Shown here: positions 48,301 to 60,300 of the stretch, piece after piece
Layout of the letters: the number at the start of each line of letters is the position of its first letter
Numbering within the stretch: position 1 is the first letter of the stretch
Assembly: GCA_004794655.1 (NCBI GenBank)
Contig: SMMW01000033.1
Location: 3,941,501-4,005,500, forward strand
Length of the DNA: 64,000 nucleotides
Direction of reading: 5' to 3'
Source: Marisa cornuarietis
Lineage: Eukaryota; Mollusca; Gastropoda; Architaenioglossa; Ampullariidae
Program-made: the position numbers and the translations under genes
The notes under the pieces: model-generated
What the model saw: the letters and a program-made list of their open reading frames with translations, nothing else
What the model was told of the DNA's origin: nothing
The model's database searches: none

Positions 48301-51300
48301 CTTGACCTCCGCCGAGGTCACTACCAGTAAACTAAACCCTCAAACTGCCTACCTACACTAGCTGTAACTACAGTAGGGTTCCAAATATTTACAACTGTGC
48401 CCTTGCACCCCCCCCCCTTGCTAAGCCTGTCATTAGCAAGGGTTGACCACGTCTGGTCGTCCTGCTTACATCAGCGTCGTCACCTCGACTGCCCCACTGA
48501 CTAAACAATAACACTACAACTTTGACTCCCTAACAACGCCGCCTCTCACACCCCCTTGCTAAAAGTGCACCCTTCGCACCTACCACAGCAAGGTGTGATC
48601 TAACCCCGTCCAAGCGGCTCACAACTACTACATCGACTAAGGCAGCAGCCGGTTACATGCGGCTCTCCAACTGCCTTCCCCTCGCTGGAGTGTAAGCGAC
48701 CTAGAAATCAACGTTCAGTTCGGCCAGGGTCCCGTCCATTTCACTCGCCTCAGGGCCTGGGTGTCGGCTGAGAAAGTCTTCGCCGACATTATCCCCTCCT
48801 TTAATATACTTGATTTGTGGTCGGTACTGCTGTAGAAACAGTGACCACCGCATGAACCGTTTATTTGCGTGTTTGGCCTGCTCCAAATACGCCAGGGGTT
48901 GATGGTCGCATTCTAAGACAAACTTATTCCCATACAAATATGGTTCGTTCTTTTCGATGCCAAATATAATTGCAAGGCATTCCTTCTCCGATGTTGAATA
49001 TGCCTGTTCTGCAGAAGAGAGCTTCCGGCTATGGTATGCCACTGGGTGCAGTTGTCCGTCGTGCTCCTGCAGCAGTACCGCTCCCACTCCCTTTTCGCTA
49101 GCGTCCGTCCGCAGAAAAAACTGTTTGGACATATCGGGCATCTTGGTAACATTGTCTGACGCGAGCCTAGCCTTCAACGTTTCAAACGCTGTCTGGCACG
49201 CGACACTCCAACAGACCTTGTCTGGCAGCTTACTCTTCAGCAAGTCTGTCAGAGGCGCCGCAATGGCGCTAAAGTTGGCCACGTACCGCCGGTAAAAGCC
49301 GGCCAGCCCTAGGAAACTGCGAACCTCCTTCTTTGTTTCTGGCCGACGCGCTTCTAGCAGCTGCTCCACCTTGGCGTTGGCCGGCGCTAACGTCCCTCGA
49401 CCTATTCTGTGCCCCAAGAAGTCCAAGTCAGCCCAGCCCACTTCACACTTGGTCGGTCTGGCCGTCAGGTGGGTGTCTTTAAGTCGTTGCAAGAGGTCGC
49501 GCAATACGGCCAAGTGCTCCTCCCACGTTCCCGTGGCTATTAGCACATCGTCCATAAAGTTCTCCACCCCCCTCCCTGCGAGCGGCTCTAACAGTTTCCG
49601 CATCATGCGGGTAAACACGCCTGGTGCGTTTTGTACGCCGAAGGGCATGACCTTCCACTGGTAGTTCCCCTCAGGGGTGGTGAATGCTAACTTAGGACGG
49701 TCTTCCTTCCTAACAGGAATTTGCCAGTAACCCTTCGTGAGGTCAATTCGCGAAAAATACCTGGCCTTGGCCAGGCGGGCAAAGATTCCTTCCGGGTCTG
49801 GCATAGGTTCTGCCACAAACTCGGTGATTGCATTTAACCTCCGGTAATCTACACAAAACCGATAGCTACCATCTTTCTTCTTCACTAACACGATGGGTGA
49901 ACAATAAGGCCCCTCCGCCCGTTCGATCAGTCCTAACCTCGCCATTTCCTGTATCTCCGCCCTCACCGCTTCTTCCTTGGCGTGAGGTAGGGGGTAAGGT
50001 TTCATTTTCACCGGAATGTCGCTGTTCAACGTGACCGTAAACTCTGCCAGCGACGTGAGACCCGGCTTGTCCGTCAATACGTCGGCGAAAGTAGCCAAGG
50101 TGCTCGCAACTTGTTGTTTTTGCTCAGCCGTCAAGTCTGGGCTCACAAGCGCGTCTTGGTGTGTCTCTCCCCCAGACATCGGACAGCTCGGGAGGCCGTC
50201 TCCCTGTGATGTCACGAGTCCAACTTCTTCATTAACTACGGCTGCCATCAACAGCGTCGCCGGCCTCTCAACGTACCGCTTTAGCAGGTTGACATGAAAT
50301 GTCTTCTCCTTACCTCCTACCTGTATTCTGTAATTAAGGCCGTTAAGCTTCTCGGTGATTAAATACGGTCCCCGCCACCGGACTTGAAGTTTGTTGTGCA
50401 CGGTGGGCAACAACAACAAGACCCGCTCGCCAACGGCGAAGTCACGCACCACTGCTTTGCGATTGTAATGGCTGGTTTGCTTGGCCCGCGCGTCGTTAAG
50501 GTTCTCGCGGGCCAGTTTGCGAATAGTTTCAAGGCGTTGCTGTAGGTCGGTGACGTACTCGTAGCTTGTCTTCACCTCCCCGTGCGTTTCTTCGTCTGTC
50601 CACAGCTTACGCAACACCGCCATTGGCCCACGCACCGTCCGCCCGTATACGAGCTCAAACGGTGAGAAACCTAGCGAGCTTTGCGGCGCCTCTCTGTATG
50701 CAAACAGCAACGCCGGGATGTAGCGGTCCCAGTCTCTCGGTTTCTCTTCTGAGAGCTTCCTTAGAGCCACCTTCAACGTCCCATTAAATCGCTCCACGAG
50801 GCCATTGCACTGGGGATGGTATGGTGTTGTTGTGAGGTGTTTAATCGATAAAAGGCGGTTCACCTCAGCCATCACCTTACTCACAAACTGTGAGCCCTGG
50901 TCTGTCAAAACCTCTTCAGGTATACCGACTCTCGACCAGATCTCCATCAGCGCTTCAGCTACTGTCTCTGTCTCCACATTTTTAAGAGCAGACGCTTCAG
51001 CAAACCGGGTGGCATAATCCACTACCGTAATTATGTATCGGTGGCCTCGTTCGGAGGCCGGTTTAATTGGCCCCACCAGGTCCATCGCGACTCTCTTGAA
51101 GGGCTCGTCGATCACTGGTACCTGTCCCAGTGGCGCGGGCTTAGCGTTCGCCTTCGTCGCCGTCCGCTGACACACGTCGCAGGACCGTACATACCTCCTG
51201 ACGTCCCCCGCGACACCGGGCCAATAAAACTTGGCGGTTACTCGCTCATGGGTCTTGTTGATGCCGGAGTGTGCACAAAAGAGCCCTTCGTGGGCGAGTC

Positions 51301-54300
51301 GCAGTACCTCCGTTCGTTTGGCTGTCGGCACTACCAACTGCTTGGTATCTGTCCCGCTGCCTCTCAGCCGTCTGTACAGCAAGCCCTTCTGTGTTTCAAA
51401 AGTAGCTTCCCCCGACTTCGTCCCTCTGGTTGTGCCATTCGTAGCCAACGCCCGCAAGTGCTGCAAACTACTGTCGTCTGCTTGCAAACGTTTCATTTCC
51501 TCCGCCGAGGTGTTTGAGACCGGGGTTGGGGATGACAGGGGTGTTGGGTCTGAGGCTTTCGCTTGCGCCCGTGTCATAGCGTGTAGCTCCGCGCAATGAA
51601 CGTCGGGGTTGGGACAAATAACATGTCTGCAGCCCAGAATGATCTGGTGTCTGGGATCATCAAAACACGCGGCCTTTATCCTACCGCTTACGTAACGACA
51701 GTCGATGTCAATATACGCTACCTGGAAGGTCCTGACGTCCTTGTCGTTATATTCGATGTCCACTATCTCACCTGTCAAGTCCTCCGGTCTAACCAAACGA
51801 CTGTCAATAACCGCGGGGTAGGTGCAGCCAGAATCGAGAACAATATCGTATTCCTGGCCGTTGACCTTACCTCGTTCGGTCACCAGGCCGTGCGTGCCTC
51901 GACCCAGCAGAGCGTGAAGAGACGCACGGTCACTCGCCTTTGGCTGAGGACAGTCACGTGAGATGTGACCCTCCTCGCCACATCTAAAACACTTAGTCCC
52001 TACCCTTTTCGCCTGCGGCCCTCCGCCGGTAACTTGACCCCCTTTCCTGGGATGCGTTTCAGCCTTCCTATCACTGTTGTCGTCGTGGCGTGGCTGGGCG
52101 GGGGACTTTTCGTGCCGTGCAGGCTCTTTCCTCGCTTTCGCCCGCTTCTGTTCCGCCGCGTCAAACCGCTCGGCAACAATTGCTATCTCTGCGAGGCTGG
52201 CCGCTCCGTTCGTTTCCAAGTGGAAAGTCAAGTCTGTCCGGTAGCTCCCCAACACTACCTCCTTAGCGAGTTCCTCCCACACACTCTCGTGGTCGGACGG
52301 GTCTACCTTGGCCATAGCCATCCACTGATCGAGGTTATGTAACACCCTACGGTGGAATTGTTCATGCGTCTCGTCTGGTCGCTTTGTCGCTTTTCTAAAT
52401 CGAAGACGGTACGTCTCCGCCGTCACCTGAAAGCGTCGTAGCAAAGCTGCTTTGAGGGTCTCGTAATCGTCAGCCGACTCGTCACTTAATTGGTGATACA
52501 CCTCCTTCGCGCTATCGCGGAGCAGGCCTGACAGCTGAATAGCCCAATTATCAAGTGGCACCTTACACGCCCTAGCCAGCTTCTCAAACTGCGATAAGAA
52601 CCTCTCTATCTTATCGGTTTTGGAGTCAAACGGCGCCATCTTAACCTCCGTCATCCTCCCAGACCGTACGGGCGACCCACCCTCGCTACCACTACTTGAC
52701 CTTCTCGACCGTTTCGTAAGTTCTGCCATCTTTAGCTGTAGCGCACGGTCCTTTTCCTTCTCAATTAATCTATCCTGGCGTTCGTTCTCTTTGTACACTG
52801 CCTCTTCGACAAAGTCTTTCAACGCTTTACCGCTAAGATTATGAATCTCTACGCCCACCTCCCGCAGTCTCTTCCTCTGCTCTAACGCCTCATTTGCCCC
52901 TGTTGGCGTAGATACCACCGATGTTTCCACCTCGCTCGCTTCTGTTGCCATCTTTGCAACCTACTCCTATCACGTAACAACGAACTACCGCTTGCGAATG
53001 GACCACCCGCCTGTCCTGTACCAGCTTTACACGAAATCACAATCGTCAAGCTTACAGCCACGGTAACCAAGCCAAGCTAGTTCTTACAGCTACGTAATCA
53101 GGAATGCGACACGCTCTCTTACACACTGTCTGCCTTCCGCTAACTTAAACGAAATCACTCACAATCGTTAAGCTAACAGCACAACAGCTAGTTAAGAAAA
53201 GCAATGAACAGGTTATCTATCCAAATAACCACACCAATCACGCCACTCTCACTCAGCTAGTGTGATGGAACAACCTACACTGGGGGAGGAAACCGGAGCG
53301 CCCGGAGAAAACCCCCGACAATCAGTCCTGCGAACAGGTGTCACATGCAAGCAAGAACGGGAACAACCGAATGAACCGCGCTCTCCCTGCCTTGGTGACA
53401 AGCAAGCGCTACCCGCTGAGCTTACTGACTGCCCCGTGCGTAAAGATTGCGCGTGCGTGCAGTGTAAAACAAAGTGTACAAAACAGTGTATAATTAAGAC
53501 TAATAGGCTTGGCTTAATTACCGAAACCACATTCAGCCCACACAATGACTCACTGTTACCTGGACTACTTCCTAAGGGATACTTCAATTCAATCCCGGAC
53601 GAGCCCCCAATATGTCGTGAACTCCGGGGAAAGAGCACGCGAAGATGGTCAGAGGTTGCGATTGCCGTCGCCTCGGGCTAATCACACTCTCGACACCTCG
53701 ACCAACTCACGCCGACATGTACGTGTACGCACACACTTATACTAACTTGCAAATAAAGATTCACTGACTCGAGCCCCCAGCGTACGTCCCCAAGAACAAC
53801 ACAAGGCAAGTTAGTATATTAAAACAATTATTAATATCGAGAGTTTGATCAATGAACATAAAAGATACAATGCTGCAAATTTTAACGTTAGCTCGCTCTC
53901 TAGGCTTCCCGGTATATCTACTCCTAATCCAGATAACGTGAGTCACTATTAGCTTAATTACCACACAACACACTGCACTCGTCACTTATCTCTCTACACA
54001 AGAATGTCTCTCGCGATGTGGAGGGCCCTCCGATGTCTTGACGTCTGAAAATCCGTAGATGTCACTCCGCCAGTCGTTGCTGCCTTTTCCACGAACACAG
54101 AGACTCTGGCACTGCCACGTGCCACCACGTGACTCTTCCTCAAGGCCGGACTGCGATCAGAGCTTAACCGCGCCTGAGGACCAACGCTTCTCTACCAGCT
54201 CTACCTCTGCTGTCTACGACCGACAGCCACTGGTGATGCAAAACGTTGTGCACTCTGTACCAAGAGTGGGTCTTAACGCACCTCTGAAGTCGGTTGTGCT

Positions 54301-57300
54301 GAAGTAGTCACGATTCCAGACTAACTCTCAGCGGAGAATCTGAACAGCCTTGAACAGATCTCTGCTACAACCTTCTCCCTCGAGATTCCAGTGCGAAGAC
54401 CCCGATTTCTCGCCTGACACGATGTTAAATTCACGTCGCTGGCATTCGTCATCTTGCGATTGGCTAATTGCAAAATACACACACTCTCTGCCATCCGTAC
54501 CTGCCTATGACCAATCACTACCTAGCTAGTATTGACGGACAGGTGGTCGCTGACTTTCCCAAGTAAGAATTTGCGTATTACAACCAATCGCAACCTCTGA
54601 CCATCTTCGCGTGCTCTTTCCCCGGAGTTCACGACGCAGAATCTGACGCAGAATGAAAATGAGTTCAGAGCAGGATCACCCAGGGCAAAATCCTGCTTGC
54701 TGAGGCCGGAGGTCTTTCTCAACGGTTGCCGTCAGTCTTGACAAAACAATCTTGCTGAAGACCTTGCTAGTGAGGGAAAGAAGTGTTATACCCCTCCAGT
54801 TATTGCAGTCTCCAAGATCTCCTTTCTTGGGTAACTTTAAGATGAGCCCTGTCTTCCACGCATCGGGGATCTGTCCTGATTCCCAAACTTGCCTGAAGAT
54901 TTCGATCAACATAGGAGCTGTCACATTCACATCTGCTTTCAACATCTCTACTGTTATTCCATCTGCCCCTGGTGCTTTGCCACTTTTTATTGCCTTGATT
55001 GCTGCTGTCTCTTCTTCCAGGCTTGGCAGGTCTGTGCAGATGTCAAGGTCTGTATCTGCTGGCTGGATGTCTGCGAGCTGAGGGGGATCTGGTCTGTTCA
55101 GAACTGACTCAAAATGTTCCCTCCAGCGCTGTAGTTTTCCTGCCTCTCCTTTGACATTTCCATAGATGTCTTTCACTGGCACTTCACTGTTTTTGAACCT
55201 GTTGTTTAGCTGTTTATTGATTTTATACAATGTCTTCAGGTCATTTTTTCCTACTGCTTCTTCTGCTTCATCTGCCAGTTTCTCTATGTAGTCCCTTTTC
55301 GGTTTTGGTCATCCTTTTTACCTCTTTGTTTATTTCTGTATATCTTTGTCTGTGTTGTTCCATCGGACTTTCAGATCTGGTGTTGTTGATTTTCTGCTTG
55401 GTTGACTTTCTCTCGTCCATCCTTTTCCATGTCTCTTTTCTGATCCCCTGTTCTTTCTTTTTTGTTGGAAGCCCAGTATTTTCTCTCCTGTTTCCTGTAA
55501 GACTCCATTGAAGTCCTCTAAGGTCATCTGCTGCTGGTCTCCTAGTGCCTGGAACCTGTTCTTAACTTCCACTACAAAGGCCTGTGTGGTGGCTGGGTCT
55601 TTCATTCTGCCAGAGTCCACTCTCTGCTAACGTGCCTGTTTTCCTCGCGATCGACATGGCTTCAGAGAAACTGCGGCTATCACAAGAGTGTGGTCACTGG
55701 CAACGTCTGCTCCTCTGTAGGCTCTGACATCTTGAAGTGAGCTCCTCCATCTTCGGTTGATGATGACATGGTCTATCTGGTTCTTTGTGATCCCATCTGG
55801 TGATGTCCACATTGCCTTGTGGATGTCTTTGTGTTGGAAGAGTGTGCCTCCAATCAGTAGATTGTTTTCTTCACAAAAGTCTGCCAGTCTCTCTCTGTTG
55901 TCATTGATGGTTCCAATTCAATGCTTCCCCATGATATGGTCCCTGCAGGTATTGTCACTTCCCACCTTGGCATTGAGGTCGCCGGTGATGAGCAACATAT
56001 CATGGGCTCGGACGCTCTCCATGGCTGCCTGGAGCTGATCGTAAAAAGCATCCTTGTCTTCAGTTGGTGCATAGCAAACTAGCACTGTCAGCTTGGTTTA
56101 CTTTGAATGGAATCTTGCTTTCAGAAGCCTGGGTCCATAAGGCTTCCATTCCAGCAGTGTCATTTCAGTTTTCCTATTGAGGAGTAGTGCTGCTTCTTCA
56201 GAGTTTGGTCGTCTGATCTTCCTGAGAACAGGATAGTATGTCCTGATACTAGTCTCCTCTTTCCCTTGCCGGTCCATCTGACCTCGCTGACTCCCAGGAT
56301 GTCCAAGTTGTAACTGTCAAACTTCTTGACTAGTTGGGGCAACCTGCCAGTCTGATACAAGGTCTGGACGTTCGCGCACCCCACCGTCAACTTCTGCTTC
56401 GGCTTCAGTAAATCCACTATCAGGGCGCCAGCTCCCTCTCAGGTTTGACTGTCATCCGTCATAAGTCCAGTCCCCTGATATGTTTCATTACTTTCGCCAT
56501 CAGTGATGAGTTTTCTAGTGTTGGTTTCTGTAACCTGCTTTTTTTATATGGTGGGGTTGTTAGCCCTACCACATCCTAATTTACCTCTAGGTGAGGTGTC
56601 CACCTTAGTCGCCTCTTACGACATGCCTGGCTGGACGGCAGGGACCCTATTCTTACAATGCTCGCTAGGCAAGCATACCCCGGGGTCCCACAGGGGAATT
56701 TTTTCTTTATACTTCCTACATGTGCTTAATTTTTTTCAACATGGTAACAATCTCATGCAAAATACAAATTTCAAGTTTCTTTCTTATTAAAATGGAATGT
56801 CAATGTATTAATATTAAATCTAATTCAATCCTGATGTATTGAAGTGTCAATTTCAGTAGGGCTTGAACATTTGCTGCTGACCAACAGGTGGACTTGTATT
56901 TGTTTTGAAAATGTTTCTACTCAAGAAATGTATGCCATTCGAGGAAAGGATCTACTTCATTCAAAATAATAAAGTCTCTGAAGAGTTACCCACCCTAAAA
57001 TTTATTTCTTCCCTAAGTTCCTGATCGAGTTAAACTATTATTGTTTTCTTCTGCATTTGCTTTTTAATAGACCCAATGGGGGGTTTGTGCTTCTTGCAGC
57101 AAACCATCAGGTGGAGGTGTTGCAGGGGCACCAGCAGGAATCAAAGACAACTTAGCAAATAAATTTCAAAGAGGCCCTGACATCGGTAAGACTCTCATAA
57201 TGTAAAATGTATTGTGTTTGTCAAGTGCATCTAGGATGAGACCATATCTGTTTTCGTGCTATTTTATTTTTAGGCTTCAAGACGCTTGACTTGAAAATGC

Positions 57301-60300
57301 CTGTTTTGCTGTAATGGGAAGCATTTGAGTCATTGTAGCTTGCGTGCTTATGTGGATTTTGTAACTGTTGAAAAGCTAGATGCTTGACAAAGCCAAAGGC
57401 TTGGACATATATAAAACACAGACAAAATGAGAATTTTGTTGCAAATTGGAATTTTATTTAAACAGAGAAAGCAGTAAATACTGCTGTTTAAAAACATCTT
57501 ACATTCTGACAATGTGCACACGAGTGGGGAAGAAATAGTGTTTCCTTTGGCAACAAGCTAATAAGGCTATATTGTGGCAAGGCAGACAGATTTTCAGCTG
57601 TTGCCATATTTAAAGAAACAGCAGAATCCCCAAGACCACATCTGGCAAGACAATCCTCACTGTGATGGGGGCAAGTGCTCAGTCATTACCCAACTTGCAA
57701 ATGGGAAATGTAGACACTACTATTGATAGTGACATCCAGACTGAAAATTTTGTCACCATTCCGAAATCCAATTATCTCAAGCTTTGAAACATAGTTTGAA
57801 AGTAATCCAAGCCAGAAGTATTTCCTTCTGACATTACTATTATTATACTATATACTATTATTGTTATTAAATCTTGAAATTTTTCTGGTAATTTTCATAC
57901 TTAAAATAATTTGATCTGCCCTGAATAAAACCTACAGGTAGTTGTCGACTTATGACCTATGCGACTTTTCGACTTTAGGACCACAGCTATGACTGGTATC
58001 TCTGGCCATGATTGGCAAGGGAGCAAAGAAAATGTAAAGAAACCGTTACTATAAACATACAATAATGTCTACAGAAAGATAAAATTATAAAATTAACTTT
58101 ATAAAAGGTTGAATTTCTATACAAACTTGTAGAAAAATAATAACATACACTACTAAGAAAGTGGCTATAACATTAATCCACAGAGAATGGTAAAGTAGGA
58201 CAAATCTGATAATAAAAATAATGGGCCAATAAAATGAAATGACGAAGAAGGAAAATGTTCCTAAAATACCATATGGCTTAAAGATTGTGAAAATAGGATT
58301 ACCCTGCATAATATACTTACGGTAATTTAACATGTCCGACTTACGATCAGATCGAGTTATGACCGGTTTGTCGTAACCAAACGGGGTCGTAAATCGATGA
58401 CTACCTGTATTTGTTTTTTATCTGTCAGCATATCTGTCTGACTAAACTTACATATCAATAAGATAAATATTTTCCCCATTTCATTGTGTAATTTATGGAA
58501 ATATTTTACAAGAAGCATGGTTTCCTTATTACATGTGTAGTTTGTTGTTCACACCTGACTAAACATTCAGTCTCTTCATTAAAAAGTCACCTTTTGTCAC
58601 TCCATTTTAACACTGATATAAAAAAATAATATTGAGATTTGCATTGCATTTGAATATCAGCACTTTTGATGACATCTTGTTGTTTCCTGTGCTAGCTACA
58701 TATGGCATGAGGTGCTTCTTTTGATTCAGGGGCAGATTGCTAACTTCAAGCCACTATTGTCAAACTCCTTCTGCTTGATGTCTATAAAGCAGGAGATAGC
58801 TAGAACTTGTTTGTGATGATGTTTGTTTTGATTGTTTCGTCTTTGAAAAATAATAGTCATGTTTATTACACTCCACTAAACTGACTTGTGTTTAATTGTT
58901 TATAAAATATAGAACTTTAGTTTACAACTGACTGTTGCAGTTCCAGCCATAGAATTAGCTTCCTCCTCATCTCCTGGTCCACCAGAATTAGAAGTAAGTA
59001 CCAAATTATTGGGTAAAACATTCTGCACCTACAAAGGAGCTTCAAGTATTGTTGCAAATTTTGCAATAGTTTATGCTGAAATGATTCAAAATTTTATTCA
59101 ACTTTCATGAAGTTTTATGAAAGTTATTAAAATGTTTGTTTTGTACATTCTTGCTTACCTTGTTAAATTTGAGTTCATCTTTGCCCACTTTGGGGATGGT
59201 TTGTTGACAATGCTACATCATATTATGGTCATGGATGCTTTAATATGATAGTGATTTGTCTTTTTACAAACGCTAACAAGGAAAAAAAATTCTCTCTCCT
59301 TTTTCACCTGTGCTTGGCCTATCTTTGTATCATGCTCTAAGTGTTCAGTGATTGATCTGTACAGCAGCAAAATCAGTCAGTAACATGGAGTTCCCGAAAT
59401 ACGCAGATGATTATCATGGTAAGTCTGGTGTCAGAAAATATTACAGTGTCTTTCTACACTGGCTTCCATCTCATTTGTATTTACGTCTTATAGGAAAATT
59501 TTAAGGTTCTAAACTCTTTGATCCTGTATAAATAAACACAATATGGACTTCTTTTCCTGTATCTTTCTTTAAAGTGTTTTTTAAAAAATCAAAGCATGCC
59601 TGGACAGTTAAACAGGTGTGTGACAGTGGACTGTCAGTTTCTCTTTGTTGCCTGACTGGTGAAAAGACACTATCATTTTGTGCTTTAATAATGGATAATG
59701 ACAGATGACAGCATGGCACTGAGCTGTGTTTGGAAAGTTAACTCTTTAAGGACTTGAGCCTTTGCATGATGTTTTTCAGCTTGTCTTTCACTAACCAAAT
59801 CAGTTTGTGTTGTGCTTACCAGAAAATATCATAAAGGATAATAAAGAATATCATCATCACCATTATTATTTTTGTTATTGAATGTTAACCCAGCCCTAAT
59901 TTGCATGTGTTAGTATGTCAAAATGTCTTGCCAGTATCTCATAAAAAGATGCAAGTGGTACAAGGCAATCAAAGCATATTTGGAAGGTAATTCCTTCATG
60001 GCAAAATTTCCCTGTATAGAATATGCAAATAACAAAGGTTCCAAAATTCAGTGAATCTAAAAAAATATTGGTTGATGGCAATTGCAGTGGACATTTGCTG
60101 CGTTACAGTTTTCCATCTCTTCTATTCTGTTGGAGATCATGTACTAATTTTTTTTAACTTATTATTTTCTGTGCCATCAGACTTTACAATGTGCACTTTA
60201 TCACATGAGCTAAATAAAGTTCTCATTATTTATTTTGCAAGAAAAAGTCACATCATTCAGATATGCGCTGCTTGTATGCTAAAATATTAATGTGCTGTCA

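Larger units (their letters stand above)
46683..54636 (-). mobile_element. Young Ty3/gypsy-type LTR retrotransposon (Gmr1-like order)
   Basis: The full insertion includes the 3' LTR at 46684-47858, internal region 47859-53612, and an aberrant 5' LTR at 53613-54635. It is flanked by a 6-bp direct repeat CAGAAT at 46677-46682 and 54637-54642 and lies inside the LINE. Over about 970 bp the LTRs differ at one site I could find (T/C near 46743 versus 53672), so the insertion is recent. It carries a tRNA-Pro-type primer-binding site and one intact Gag-Pol frame. It is antisense to the Tudor gene. I found no clear polypurine tract next to 47858, so that LTR edge is less certain. Confidence 0.9.
45560..56700 (-). 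mobile_element. APE-type LINE, interrupted by an LTR element
   Basis: Non-LTR retrotransposon on the minus strand in two blocks, 56700-54636 and 46682-45560, about 3.2 kb without the insert. In order: endonuclease (LGVSEVRWTGKG near 56280; the SDHTLV motif near 55690), then reverse transcriptase (SGKAPGADGI, FDSIHRESLW, GVKQGCILSP, ADDIALLSH), then a C-terminal tail (RRKRGRP). Frameshifts in the endonuclease and stops near the 3' end mean it is not functional. The RT frame is cut by the gypsy-like element between ..FILRQ and ILTQSNEW. The clade (RTE/Nimb-like) is a guess from the motifs. Confidence 0.85.
45453..57099 (+). other. Intron 3 of the Tudor gene
   Basis: 11.6 kb, donor GTAAGT at 45453 and acceptor TTGCAG ending at 57099; phase 2 is kept across it (AA then C). 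About 95% of it is the nested LINE and LTR element, both on the strand opposite to the gene. The remainder shows no coding signal. Confidence 0.88.

Noticed and set aside
51596..52342. Several 70-160 residue plus-strand frames between 48.9 and 52.9 kb
   Set aside because: Shadows on the strand opposite to the intact Gag-Pol frame.
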